64,000 nucleotides of DNA from assembly GCF_014109825.1 (NCBI RefSeq), contig NZ_CP059576.1:2754001-2818000 (forward strand), written 5' to 3'. The stretch is from Legionella sp. PC997 (GTDB taxonomy: Bacteria > Pseudomonadota > Gammaproteobacteria > Legionellales > Legionellaceae). Of the stretch, positions 45,532 to 54,727 are shown one piece after another. The position numbers and the translations under genes were made by a program. The notes below the pieces were generated by a model, which saw nothing but the letters and a program-made list of their open reading frames with translations, did not search any database and was not told the DNA's origin. The number at the start of each line of letters is the position of its first letter. Position 1 is the first letter of the stretch.

Positions 45532-45745
45532 TTAAGTCGCTAACTTTAGTCGAAAGATTTGACCTTTAAATTCAATCGCATCTCCTGCAACCATCTTTTT
45601 TTTTCTGTTTTTCTATTATGCCGTTTACTAAGACATTGCCCGTAGCTATCATATCTTGAGCTTCTGCTCCATTTGAGGCGATACCTTCAAATTTAAGAGT
45701 TTTAAGAAGTTGAACAGGTTTTTTATTAATGATAACATCCGTCAT
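45532..45745 (-). pseudogene. S4-domain RNA-binding protein (YbcJ-like), frameshifted
   Basis: The first 50 residues match the YbcJ-type small S4 protein: VQLLKTLKFEGIASNGAEAQDMIATGNVLVNGII, an RNA-binding S4 hairpin. The frame then enters a run of nine A residues on the coding strand (45596-45604) and ends with a wrong tail at 45572. With eight A residues it would read KKKMVAGDAIEFKGQIFRLKLAT and stop at 45532, matching the family end (compare IVAGQTVSFAG). The start is ATG at 45745. Either it is broken, or the A9 run allows polymerase slippage. Confidence 0.7.
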
Positions 45746-45746
45746 A

Positions 45747-45962
45747 CTATTTATTACTCCAGTAATTTTTAATTGTCGCAATTTTAGTTCTTGCCCATGC
45801 GGTTTTGCGGAAGAATTTAAGACTTGAACGGTTTAATAATTTTACTTCTCCATGATGATTCTTTTTATTTCCATTTTTGAAAACATAATTTCCCAAAAAA
45901 CCACCTATACAAACACCATCAACATGATTACAATTTAACCCAATTGAATAATTTAAATCCAT
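45747..45962 (-). CDS. Small hypothetical protein
   Basis: This 71-residue frame, MDLNYSIGLNCNHVDGVCIGGF onward, is Asn- and Lys-rich with a basic C-terminal half (FFRKTAWARTKIATIKNYW). Its stop codon ends one base before the ATG of the S4 gene, which suggests coupling. No family is recognised and no strong ribosome-binding site is visible. It may be real or a chance frame. Confidence 0.35.
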   Translation of the reverse strand: MDLNYSIGLNCNHVDGVCIGGFLGNYVFKNGNKKNHHGEVKLLNRSSLKFFRKTAWARTKIATIKNYWSNK

Positions 45963-46054
45963 TTTTTAAATTAAATGCTTCAATAGGTTTATAGGAATGT
46001 TCCTGAAAAGGATTTTGAAAATTTTTGAATATATTTTTACATTAGGTATACAAA

Positions 46055-48853
46055 ATGACCCCTTTATTTCCAAATGATAATGAGTATGTACATATTAGGC
46101 AACAGCAAGTAGGTGATTGTTATTTACTGGCTCATTTGGATTGCTACCTCAATGAAGTAGCGGGAGGTCGTTCGCATATCAAGCAAATGTTCACCGAAAA
46201 TAGTGATGGTAGTGTTACAGTCCGTTTCCCAAGAAATCATTACAGTAAGTTTCTTGTATGGACCGATATTACTGCGAAATATCACTACACCCAGGACAGG
46301 ACCACAGGACATGATGTTTTTACAATACCCAAGGAGGAGTTGCAGCGAATTGATAGAAACCAAATTGGATTCAATAAATATGGAGTACAGTCTAACTCAC
46401 TTGCTGTAAAGATAATTGAGCATCTGAGTTCTTATTATTTTATCGGCTCACTTGGCACTGCGCCTAATATTAGTGCTATGGCTCATAACTTTAATAATCG
46501 ATATGAAAGAACGAATGCCGCAGCTGGTTTTGTGAGTCATCTACTAGGAACCCAAGCTTACCCTGCTCCAGTTGAATACATAAAAACAATGAATGAATCA
46601 ATTTCCCCCTATACACCATCAACTGTTGTCGATATGAAGTATGGTTCGCCCGATGCTTCTGGGGAAATACATTCTGTTCATACTCTTAGGGTCCATCGGC
46701 TTGAAGTTGTACACGAAAAACCAGGTCCAATCGTATATTTTCATTTGGTCAATCCTTGGGATAACAGTAAAACTGAAGTATTTAGTGAGGAAGAACTAAG
46801 AAAAAGAGAAGCCCGATTCTTTGTGTTGAATCTCGATGAGCCTAGAGAAACTTTAAATAAAACATTACTTCAATGTACAAAATATACGCGTAGATACATC
46901 GATGCACGAGTTAATTTATTAAAAGCGCTCCTATCCTTCCAAGCAACAGAAGGGGGAAGGCGTTTTCTTACAATGCAATGCTTAGAAGCTTGTGTTCAAC
47001 TTCACTCTCAAATCCCATATTTCGATTTACTTCTTAATTCGTCTAAGCCTTCTGCAGAAGACGCGCAAGAACAACTTATAATAATCAGACAAATGATCAT
47101 GGCTTATGGGAATAAAAAAGAATTTTTTCGATTGTTGTGCATGAGTCTCCCTGATGCCGGCTTTATTCAGTTGCTTTTGAACTACGAACAACCACCTCAA
47201 AATGAAATTAATGAAGTTCTTGCCGAAATTAGAAATGATAAAAGCCATCCGCTCCACACAGCGGTTATTTCCGGAATAATCCAGAATAGAGAATATCGTC
47301 AGGCAGAGCAGCTAATTCTTGCTTATGTACAGCAAATTGAAGATTTTCTAGAAAAAAATAGCGGATCTAACGAAGAAGAGGTTGAATACCACCGAAGGGC
47401 TCAGATCGCACATGTGGAGGCTATCTCCTTAGATCCTCGCTTAAAAGAAGCAGAAAAATACCTAGGTTTTCCTACCGGACATCCCAAAGTGAATGAAGCT
47501 TACAACAAAAAGATTAAAGCTATAAATGCGGCTGCAACAAAAAGACTAAATACGCTAAATGAGCTCTTCGTCATAAATCATCAAGAAGAAGAAATCGATG
47601 AATTTTTGATAAAAAATGTTAAGCAAGAAATCGAACAAATTAAAAACATCGAAGATATTCAAGATTCTGAAGAATTTTTTGCAGGTCTTTTCCAGGCAAA
47701 AGGTGATACGAAAACAAATGACCAGAATCATCTTAGACATGAATTACTTCAAAAAGCACAACACCATTTGAGTTTCTTTTTAAAACTTTTGGCATGCGAT
47801 CTCAATGAATTTGATCCTTCGAAGTTGGGTCATCTTATTTATCAACATCGCAAGCAAATTGATTTTAAGGAACTTCACAGCATCCTCGCCATAAATTATC
47901 TTTCCCTAGAATCTCTGGCAATAGCATCTGTCGAAAATGCTTTACTGTTTTTGAAAAGCAGAGTTTATTTAGAGTTCACCGCCATCGAGTTAGCTCATAT
48001 TTATTATGCGCACCGGCACGATCGTTTGTTTATTGATGCTTTAAATCAAGCCCGCGATTCTGGCTTTACTCCACCTCCAGCCCAAGTTCCTGGAATCCAT
48101 CGTATCTTATTGGAAGCTGAAAAACATGAGAAAAAAGAATGTATGGATATTATTTCAAAGAGTGCCACCCTCAAAGTGATTCTACAGGCTGAAAAAGAAG
48201 CAATTAAAAAGCATCTGAAAGATAAATTCCAGATTAAAAACAAAAACAATTTTTCCCAGCTGCGAATTTTTAATTTAGGCTCACAACAAGAGAAGCTTCG
48301 AAATGGGTTTGAGGAGCTTAAATCAAAAGCGCCAACAGATTTCGATGCCGCTTTAGAGCTACTAAAAAATCACAATTTAAGAAATTTAGAGCTCAATGAT
48401 TTATGTAACATAATATATAACCATCGTAATCGTCTTTCTCCAGACTTAATTCAAGAAGTTCTTCGTAAGAATAGCCTCTCCTTAAAAGATTTACCTTTAT
48501 CTTCTGTAGAAAACAGTTTGATGCTATTAAAAAGTAGATTGGTGATGATGTTTTCGATAAGTGATTTAATTACCATCTATAGTAAATTTAGTGAGTATTT
48601 TTTATTTCAAGATTCTTTAAAGGAAAGCCGAAAAGCAAATTTACCTAGCCCCCCATCAAATTATCTCCCCAGTATCAATTACTTACTGGAATTAGTTAGT
48701 AAAGAGGCCGATTTAGAAAAATCCAAATCCTTGCATCTTAAAATATTTGATAATCCAACCCTTGTGAAAATATATCATAAAGAAAGGGAATGTCTTCGAG
48801 AAAAAGAGGTTCTAGAGCTGGAAACTTCCGTTTACTCATCATTGAGAATTTAA
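46055..48853 (+). CDS. Calpain-like cysteine protease, candidate effector with duplicated C-terminus
   Basis: This 932-residue protein starts with a domain like the catalytic core of calpains. QQQVGDCYLLAHLDCYL holds the presumed nucleophile Cys22, VHTLRVHRLEVV the His (His209), and FHLVNPWDN the Asn (Asn233). The triad order and the NPW motif fit family C2. The rest is helical. Two related segments of about 165 residues lie at about 567-733 and 763-925 and share HLIYQHRKQ/NIIYNHRNR, SLESLAIASVENALLFLKSR/SLKDLPLSSVENSLMLLKSR, then a Pro-rich turn and helices. There is no signal peptide. A Dot/Icm effector that cleaves a host protein is likely but inferred. Confidence 0.78.
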   Translation: MTPLFPNDNEYVHIRQQQVGDCYLLAHLDCYLNEVAGGRSHIKQMFTENSDGSVTVRFPRNHYSKFLVWTDITAKYHYTQDRTTGHDVFTIPKEELQRIDRNQIGFNKYGVQSNSLAVKIIEHLSSYYFIGSLGTAPNISAMAHNFNNRYERTNAAAGFVSHLLGTQAYPAPVEYIKTMNESISPYTPSTVVDMKYGSPDASGEIHSVHTLRVHRLEVVHEKPGPIVYFHLVNPWDNSKTEVFSEEELRKREARFFVLNLDEPRETLNKTLLQCTKYTRRYIDARVNLLKALLSFQATEGGRRFLTMQCLEACVQLHSQIPYFDLLLNSSKPSAEDAQEQLIIIRQMIMAYGNKKEFFRLLCMSLPDAGFIQLLLNYEQPPQNEINEVLAEIRNDKSHPLHTAVISGIIQNREYRQAEQLILAYVQQIEDFLEKNSGSNEEEVEYHRRAQIAHVEAISLDPRLKEAEKYLGFPTGHPKVNEAYNKKIKAINAAATKRLNTLNELFVINHQEEEIDEFLIKNVKQEIEQIKNIEDIQDSEEFFAGLFQAKGDTKTNDQNHLRHELLQKAQHHLSFFLKLLACDLNEFDPSKLGHLIYQHRKQIDFKELHSILAINYLSLESLAIASVENALLFLKSRVYLEFTAIELAHIYYAHRHDRLFIDALNQARDSGFTPPPAQVPGIHRILLEAEKHEKKECMDIISKSATLKVILQAEKEAIKKHLKDKFQIKNKNNFSQLRIFNLGSQQEKLRNGFEELKSKAPTDFDAALELLKNHNLRNLELNDLCNIIYNHRNRLSPDLIQEVLRKNSLSLKDLPLSSVENSLMLLKSRLVMMFSISDLITIYSKFSEYFLFQDSLKESRKANLPSPPSNYLPSINYLLELVSKEADLEKSKSLHLKIFDNPTLVKIYHKERECLREKEVLELETSVYSSLRI

Positions 48854-49013
48854 GGTTGGAATTTTCATTATGCTTTTAGGTGGTCATGAAAAATCTTGAT
48901 CAGCGTTGTCCCAGGGGATCAGACCTTGGAATTGTGAATATTTCCTTGACATGTTTTTAATCTATTCCACTGCCATAAGTTTAGATTATTCTTAAAACCC
49001 TCATGGAAATTTA

Positions 49014-49256
49014 TCATTGGGTAAAACTATTAATCAATGCGGTTATTATCCAATAAATGAGGATTAGAACAAAAAAAATAAGAGAAATTATAGGGAGTAA
49101 GATAGTAAAAATACGTATTAAAGTAGCCTGCGTGCTATTTTTGGCTTGATTTGCAGAGCCCCAAAATGCCCTGATCAACCAAATATAAAAACCAATGCCA
49201 TAAATCGCAGAGATATAGATCCAGATGCTTTGTTTTGAGAATGATGTAATGGCCAT
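49014..49256 (-). CDS. Small membrane protein
   Basis: This 80-residue protein has two hydrophobic segments (about residues 12-30 and 46-72) joined by a polar loop with a Lys/Gln/Asn cluster (GSANQAKNSTQATLI). No family is recognised and no strong ribosome-binding site lies before the ATG. The composition looks like a real inner-membrane protein, but expression is uncertain. Confidence 0.5.
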   Translation of the reverse strand: MAITSFSKQSIWIYISAIYGIGFYIWLIRAFWGSANQAKNSTQATLIRIFTILLPIISLIFFVLILIYWIITALINSFTQ

Positions 49257-49788
49257 TGCTAAAAAGAGATAAAAGCCAGTCTAGGCTATCACAATAGCTA
49301 CGTCATCAAACCATCCAAAATGTTTCCCAAACAGTATTTGCGTGAAGGTAAGCCGCCCTCTCCATCCTTGCCTGATGTATTCCGACATGGCTAATCTTCC
49401 TATGTGGATATAACATATAACAATAAATTCTCTTACATATGTTAAAAGTGTATAGCAAAATCTAAAATTAAAGAGCTAAACTTCTTGAAAAGACAGGTGC
49501 AGCCAACTAGTAGCATTAAGAAAGGTATCGAGGCCTTAAATCTTGAGCGCCAAGTGGAAATTGATTATGAAAAAACACAACGGAAAGCAAGTTGGCAAAT
49601 AATATTGCTATTATTTCCATAATTATCTCTTTAATTTCACTCGGAGTTAGTATTATCATTGAATCATATCATTTATTTATTAGTATGTTATATATATTTT
49701 CACAAGCAATCACACCAATACTCAAGCCAGAAGATTTCTAGTTTTTTTACGTTAAGTACCAGATTGTCCAACTAAAAGATCACTTCAC
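49257..49788. other. Intergenic gap with remnant small coding frames
   Basis: This 532-base gap holds two short plus-strand frames that may be one decayed gene. The first starts at TTG 49485 and reads 45 codons (LKRQVQPTSSIKKGIEALNLE..., ending at 49622). Another frame then gives a hydrophobic stretch (IIISLISLGVSIIIE) that runs to about 49741. A small membrane-protein relic is possible. I see no RNA gene or repeat. Confidence 0.35.
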
Positions 49789-51231
49789 TTATTCATAGTC
49801 CAACTTACATTCATGTAATGGTATGATTTTTGTTCTTTTTATCCATTTATGTCCTAGCCAAAGTATGAGAAAAAGGGGCAGGCTTAGGTAAGAAATTAGT
49901 AACCCATACCAGTCTATAGGCGTTGTGGTCAGCGCAGCGTAATTTTGGCCGCCAATCACAATAATGCAGATACTAAAAGCAAACACGGGTCCAAACGGGT
50001 AGCCTTTTGCCAGGTAAGGAAGTTTTGCCGGATCCTTTCCTTGACGTAAGTACGCTTTACGAAAACGATAATGGCTAACTGCTATTCCCATCCAAGCAAT
50101 AAACCCTGAAAGACTTGTTGCATTGAGTAACCAAAAATAAACTGTTCCATTACCAAAAACGGACGATAAAAATGCCAGCATTGCAACCGAACTGGTTAAT
50201 GTTAAAGCATACACAGGGATTCCTCTGCGGTTCACCAAAGAAAAAATTCGAGGAACATGACCTTCCTTGGCAAGATACCAAAGCATTCTGCTCCCCACAT
50301 ACATACTCGAATTGGCTGTTGAAATAATGGCAACAAGAATTACAGCGTTCATAAGCATCGCGGCAAATGTTTTATTAAACTGTTGGAATACTAAGGTAAA
50401 GGGGCTCATCACTACATCAGAACTGACTAATTGTGATGCGGTATAAGGAACTAAAAGGCTAATAACAAATAAGGATAAAATGAAAAATATGAGAATCCGC
50501 CAAAAAACCATTTTGATTGCCTTAGGAATTGTCTTCTGAGGATGGGAACTCTCTCCTGCAGCTACACCAATTAATTCAGTGCCTTGAAAAGAAAAACCTG
50601 CAGCCACAAAAGCCCCCAGAACACCAATCCATCCCCCATGAAAGGGAGCATCACCAATACGCCAATTTTGAAAACCACCTGCTTTATAATCTGCAAATCC
50701 AAGAACTAGAAAAAATCCCGTCACAATAAAGAGAATCACCACGGAAATTTTGATAAAAGAAAGCCAGTATTCCACCTCGCCAAATGCTTTAGTCGATATC
50801 GCATTAAAACCAATAATCAAAAAGAGAAAAATGGAGCACCAAATAAATGATGGGCTTTCAGGAAACCAGAAATGCATAATTAATGCGGAAGCTGAAATTT
50901 CTGAGGCAATATAAATGGCACAGCTATACCAATAATTCCAACCCAGGGCATATCCTAAAGAAGGATCTAAAAAGCGAGCAGCATAAACATAAAATGAACC
51001 ACTGGTCGGCATAAATGCCGCCATTTCCCCAAGACCACCCATTAGAAAATAGACCATAATTCCCATAATCAAGTAGGCCAGTAGCGTCCCTCCCGGGCCC
51101 GCTATAGATAAAGCACTTCCACTTGCTAAGAAAATTCCAGTTCCAATAGAACCACCTAGGGTTATCATTCCCAATATACGCGCATTGAGCTTTCGTTGCA
51201 GCGAAGGCTCCTGTGCTAAATCGTGCATCAA
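49789..51231 (-). CDS. APC-superfamily amino acid permease
   Basis: This 480-residue inner-membrane protein has 12 segments and belongs to the amino acid transporter (AAT) branch of the APC superfamily. RKLNARILGMITLGGSIGTGIFLASGSALSIAGPGG is the helix-1 region with the substrate-binding GTGIFL break, and MGGLGEMAAFMPTSGSFYVYAARFLDPSLG follows. GFSFQGTELIGVAAGES is also family-typical. It imports an amino acid with protons; which one is unclear, though GABA, lysine and proline permeases are relatives. The 5' leader on this strand contains GC-rich hairpins. Confidence 0.92.
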   Translation of the reverse strand: MMHDLAQEPSLQRKLNARILGMITLGGSIGTGIFLASGSALSIAGPGGTLLAYLIMGIMVYFLMGGLGEMAAFMPTSGSFYVYAARFLDPSLGYALGWNYWYSCAIYIASEISASALIMHFWFPESPSFIWCSIFLFLIIGFNAISTKAFGEVEYWLSFIKISVVILFIVTGFFLVLGFADYKAGGFQNWRIGDAPFHGGWIGVLGAFVAAGFSFQGTELIGVAAGESSHPQKTIPKAIKMVFWRILIFFILSLFVISLLVPYTASQLVSSDVVMSPFTLVFQQFNKTFAAMLMNAVILVAIISTANSSMYVGSRMLWYLAKEGHVPRIFSLVNRRGIPVYALTLTSSVAMLAFLSSVFGNGTVYFWLLNATSLSGFIAWMGIAVSHYRFRKAYLRQGKDPAKLPYLAKGYPFGPVFAFSICIIVIGGQNYAALTTTPIDWYGLLISYLSLPLFLILWLGHKWIKRTKIIPLHECKLDYE

Positions 51232-51275
51232 TCAATCCTTGAATCGAAGAAGAGTAAGGCCCTCCCACTATCATT

Positions 51276-51345
51276 ATTATCTCTACGTCCCACAAGGTAT
51301 TTGCGGGATCTAGAAATTTGTACCCGGCGGATAAATCCGGCCCTT
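51276..51345. repeat. GC-rich hairpins in the permease leader
   Basis: Two hairpin-like parts lie here: CCGGCGGATAAATCCGG, and GTCCCAC...GCGGGATC with mismatches. They sit 50-110 bases upstream of the permease ATG. They might be a dispersed repeat or a regulatory leader; I cannot decide. Confidence 0.35.
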
Positions 51346-51408
51346 AGACAGAAGAGTTTATTTTCTTAGAGCAGGGTCACCTAATAATTGACCCCATCCA
51401 TTTATCTA

Positions 51409-52497
51409 TTAATCATTAAGAAATTCACAAAGTAATCGATGAAAATGATGAGTCCCTTGTTCTTTGGTAGGAGAAAATCGCCCAGTTTCATAAAAACGAG
51501 AACGAATTCCTTGTTGGACTGATTCCACAACTGCCTCATCCTCACGCTCTACTTTATCCAAGTCACCGCCTGCTCCTTTACCTAATTTGGTTTCATCAAG
51601 CACATAGGTAAGAAATGAAACTTTAGTTAATGCCGGTCCTAATGGTTTCACTACATTCACAGAGCATCCCCAGGGATAAAAATTAAGCATTGTATTTGGA
51701 AAAATCCAGTAATAATAAGCAGCGACTTGTTTGCCATAATCTTGTGAGTCTTTAGGTAAATCAAAATGTTCCTCACCATGGCTCGCAAGCGCCAATTGCA
51801 AATTACCATAACGATAAAGCTCTGTAGTATAGGTAGTACAATCAATTACTTTTCTTAATGAATGATGAACAAAAGGGATGTGCAAGGCTTCAAGATAGTT
51901 TTCGCAATACAATGCCCAGTGTGCCTTAACCACATAATTACGGGAACGATGAATATCCAGACGCATTCTTTCGATGGGCAGCCAGGAAAGACGTTCCCTT
52001 ATATCTGCAAATACTTCCCTAAAGGGAACTAATGGTGCGAGTGAAGCAAAAAGAAATAGCTTTTCCAAGCAATCAAAAGGGATTTTTGCCAAATTGTCCT
52101 TTGACGTTGGAAAATCACACGTTTTTTCAAATTCAGGCATATGGAGAAACTCCCCACAAAGATTGAATCGACGTCCATGATAGGAGCATTTAATTTTCTC
52201 TGCCGAACAGGGAGCTTCAATCAAAATTTTTCCTCTATGGGTGCACACATTGCTAAGGCAATGAAAACGGTCTTGTTCCTCACGGACAAATAATAAGGGC
52301 TCATCGAGCAATCCAGGCAATAAAGTAAAAGGCACCAGCTGCCCTTCTAATCGCAAACTATCTGTGCTGGTGCAAAACTGCCAAGTCCTCGCAAAGATTT
52401 TTTCTTTGGCTTGTTCGAAACAATCAACTGACGTATAAAAACGTGAGGGTAATGTAGAAGCTTTTGCTATATCGGGATCGACGTAGAAATTATTCAT
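51409..52497 (-). CDS. Rieske non-haem iron oxygenase, alpha-subunit type
   Basis: This 362-residue protein is a Rieske-type ring-hydroxylating or choline-monooxygenase-like oxygenase. The [2Fe-2S] site is CTHRGKILIEAPCSAEKIKCSYHGRRF (Cys-x-His and Cys-x2-His). The mononuclear iron site starts at ENYLEALHIPFVHHSL with two His; the Asp ligand should lie near residues 310-330. AGGAAG precedes the ATG at 52497; a TTG two codons earlier is less likely. It needs a separate reductase, which is not seen in the window. The substrate is unknown. Confidence 0.87.
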   Translation of the reverse strand: MNNFYVDPDIAKASTLPSRFYTSVDCFEQAKEKIFARTWQFCTSTDSLRLEGQLVPFTLLPGLLDEPLLFVREEQDRFHCLSNVCTHRGKILIEAPCSAEKIKCSYHGRRFNLCGEFLHMPEFEKTCDFPTSKDNLAKIPFDCLEKLFLFASLAPLVPFREVFADIRERLSWLPIERMRLDIHRSRNYVVKAHWALYCENYLEALHIPFVHHSLRKVIDCTTYTTELYRYGNLQLALASHGEEHFDLPKDSQDYGKQVAAYYYWIFPNTMLNFYPWGCSVNVVKPLGPALTKVSFLTYVLDETKLGKGAGGDLDKVEREDEAVVESVQQGIRSRFYETGRFSPTKEQGTHHFHRLLCEFLND

Positions 52498-52674
52498 GAT
52501 CAACTTCCTTATTAATAGTTCCTATCCTGCCTATCGGGCAGGCATTTTTGGCGATATTAAATCACCAAATACCCTCGTTATCCATATGTTTATGATTAGA
52601 CCGAATCACTACTGACAAAAACTGTCAGTACGCTCGTTTAAACTAAATCTCCATTCAATTAAAAGGAGACTTTA

Positions 52675-53061
52675 ATGTATCTTGATCCTAATTTAATAAT
52701 TTTTTATGTTGATAATCCTCAGGTGAGCGAGCAATTTTATGAGCGTTTATTCAACTCTCAGCCTATTCAATCATCACCTACTTTTGTCATGTTCTTATTA
52801 AAATCAGGTATGCGGCTCGGCTTATGGTCAAAACACACCGTTGAGCCGCCTGCAGCAGCAAATGGTGGGGGTAGTGAGCTTTCGTTGCAAGTCCAAAATG
52901 ACTCTTTAGTTGACGAACTTCACACGCTCTGGCAAAAAGAAAACATTCAAATTGCCCAAGCACCAACAATGATGGATTTTGGCTATACCTTTGTCGCGTT
53001 GGATCCCGATAACCATCGCCTTCGTATTTTCTCATTAAAACTCGAGAATAGTGTCTCTTGA
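52675..53061 (+). CDS. VOC-superfamily protein
   Basis: This 128-residue protein is a single glyoxalase/bleomycin-resistance-like unit. LIIFYVDNPQVSEQFYERLFN forms the first unit, MFLLKSGMRLGLWSKHTVEP the second strand set, and GYTFVALDPDNHRLRIFSL the final strands with the Asp-Pro-Asp turn. AAAAGGAGA precedes the ATG. It differs from the VOC gene near 27 kb and has no evident partner. It may bind a small hydrophobic compound. Confidence 0.84.
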   Translation: MYLDPNLIIFYVDNPQVSEQFYERLFNSQPIQSSPTFVMFLLKSGMRLGLWSKHTVEPPAAANGGGSELSLQVQNDSLVDELHTLWQKENIQIAQAPTMMDFGYTFVALDPDNHRLRIFSLKLENSVS

Positions 53062-53101
53062 TCCGCTCTAAGCCTAGATTCTCGTAATTGTTTCCGCCTA
53101 C

Positions 53102-53123
53102 ATACTGCGCTCAGGCGCAGTAT
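53102..53123. terminator. Perfect hairpin between convergent genes
   Basis: ATACTGCGC and GCGCAGTAT form a perfect 9-bp stem with a TCAG loop, between the convergent VOC and Hsp20 genes. There is no T tract, so it may be a two-way terminator or just a palindromic element. Confidence 0.5.
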
Positions 53124-53309
53124 CCAATCTTGATTAAAGAATTCAGAATACATGAAGCCTATTACCTCGACATACGTATAAGCGCGGTAAATACGGGAGT
53201 TATAAAAAAATTTATTCTTTTTAGAACGATCAATAGAAGCGAAACCCAGAATCGTACTCCTACATCAACCTTCTGAGTTTCACTTTAGATTTCCTATGAA
53301 TAGTCTGAA

Positions 53310-53747
53310 TTACTCTTCTACTGTAATATCAATTTTTTTCTCAACTGCCATTTCCTTTTTTGGAATCGATATTTCCAGAACCCCATGTCTGTATTTAGCA
53401 CTTATTTTTGCGTCATCTACTGTTTGCGGCAAGCTAAAGCGGCGATAAAATTGACCTTGTGAGCGCTCCATTCGTGTGTACTCATTTTTGTTTTCAGTTT
53501 TCTCAAAATGGCGTACTCCACGAAGTGTTAAAATATTATGCTCTAATGATATCTGGATGTTATCCTTATCCACACCTGGTACATCCGCTAGAACTAAAAA
53601 GCGCTCCTTCTCTTCTTTAATATCGACAGGTGGGGTCCATGTACTCGTATCTACTATAGAAGAGTCTTGTTGCCCTTTGAAAAAACTATCCAAAATCGAA
53701 CCGATTTCATTGTATACAGGAAAATAATCACGTCTTACAATACTCAT
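53310..53747 (-). CDS. Hsp20/alpha-crystallin small heat-shock protein
   Basis: This 145-residue cytoplasmic chaperone keeps unfolded proteins soluble. The N-terminal part is short (FPVYNEIGSILDSFF), the alpha-crystallin domain runs from about 40 to 130 (WTPPVDIKEEKERFLVLADVPGV, QISLEHNILTLRGVR, GVLEISIPK), and the C-terminal tail has a IDITVEE end. TAGGAGAGGG precedes the ATG. Heat or stress induction is expected for the family; no sigma-32 site was identified. Confidence 0.93.
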   Translation of the reverse strand: MSIVRRDYFPVYNEIGSILDSFFKGQQDSSIVDTSTWTPPVDIKEEKERFLVLADVPGVDKDNIQISLEHNILTLRGVRHFEKTENKNEYTRMERSQGQFYRRFSLPQTVDDAKISAKYRHGVLEISIPKKEMAVEKKIDITVEE

Positions 53748-53935
53748 AACCCTCTCCTAATGTTGTTTTACATATCTAGGAACATAGAGTCGATTTGTTA
53801 AAATTCAAGGCTACAAATACGATTATTTACATCAGTTTTCTAAGGAAAATAAATTTTTTAAAAAAAGTATATGCGTTTTTAAGATTAAGTTATTATCACT
53901 GAAGGACGATTTCTAATTAAAAACGGAGTATATCA

Positions 53936-54676
53936 ATGCAATACCTAACAAAAATCTTGGCCTTAACTTTTGGTTTGACATGGGCTATCACAAGCATGGC
54001 AAGCACACCTGCTGCAGAAGTACCTATTTTAGGAAAAACAATAACTCAAGCCAAACAACAAAACATGACACCCAAACAGGCATTACAACGTTTGAAAGAT
54101 GGAAACCAACGATTTTTAAACAATACCCCCATTCCCAGAGATTATTTAAAACAAGCACACCAATCTTCTTACGGACAATATCCGTTTGCAGTTGTTCTTA
54201 ATTGTATGGATTCTCGCAGTGTTCCGGAGTTATTTTTTGACCAAGGCTTAGCTGATTTATTTACCTTGCGCGTTGCAGGAAATGTACTCAATGATGATAT
54301 TCTAGGCAGCATGGAATTTGCAACTAAAGTAGTGGGTTCTCGACTCATCGTTGTTTTAGCACATACTTCATGTGGTGCTGTAAGCGGTGCATGCAGTGGT
54401 GTAGAACTCGGCCATTTGACTGATGTGATAAATAAAATTAAACCTGTGGTACAAATGAGCATGGAAGAGCAAGGAACAAAAAATTGCTCGGATCCCAAAT
54501 TAATTGATGCTATGGCTAAAGCCAATGCCCTTAGAATCGTCAGAGAGATGCAAGAACGAAGTCCCATTCTTAAAGATTTAATTACTAAAAAACAAGTAGG
54601 GATTGTAGCAGGATTACATGATATCAAAACCGGAAAAGTACAATTTTTCGAAGAAGAACGTTCTGTACCCAATTAA
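53936..54676 (+). CDS. Exported beta-class carbonic anhydrase
   Basis: This 246-residue protein interconverts CO2 and bicarbonate with zinc. A Sec signal peptide (MQYLTKILALTFGLTWAITSMA) sends it to the periplasm. The beta-class site is complete: LNCMDSRSVPE gives Cys and the Asp-Arg pair, HTSCGAVSG gives His and Cys. The mature part has about 220 residues, normal for the family. An exported beta-class enzyme is less common than a cytoplasmic one. ACGGAGTAT precedes the ATG. Confidence 0.92.
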   Translation: MQYLTKILALTFGLTWAITSMASTPAAEVPILGKTITQAKQQNMTPKQALQRLKDGNQRFLNNTPIPRDYLKQAHQSSYGQYPFAVVLNCMDSRSVPELFFDQGLADLFTLRVAGNVLNDDILGSMEFATKVVGSRLIVVLAHTSCGAVSGACSGVELGHLTDVINKIKPVVQMSMEEQGTKNCSDPKLIDAMAKANALRIVREMQERSPILKDLITKKQVGIVAGLHDIKTGKVQFFEEERSVPN

Positions 54677-54685
54677 AGTTATGTT

Positions 54686-54714
54686 GCCTGGGTGAAGTTT
54701 CGTTGCGCCCAGGC
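54686..54714. repeat. Dispersed palindromic element, terminator-like
   Basis: GCCTGGG (54686-54692) and CCCAGGC (54708-54714) are perfect 7-bp arms around TGAAGTTTCGTTGCG. It lies between the convergent carbonic anhydrase and nucleoside hydrolase genes. Confidence 0.7.
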
Positions 54715-54727
54715 TAACTTCAATCCC

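Noticed and set aside
51924-52220. Frames opposite or beside the Rieske gene
   Set aside because: They overlap a well-supported CDS and carry no family motif.
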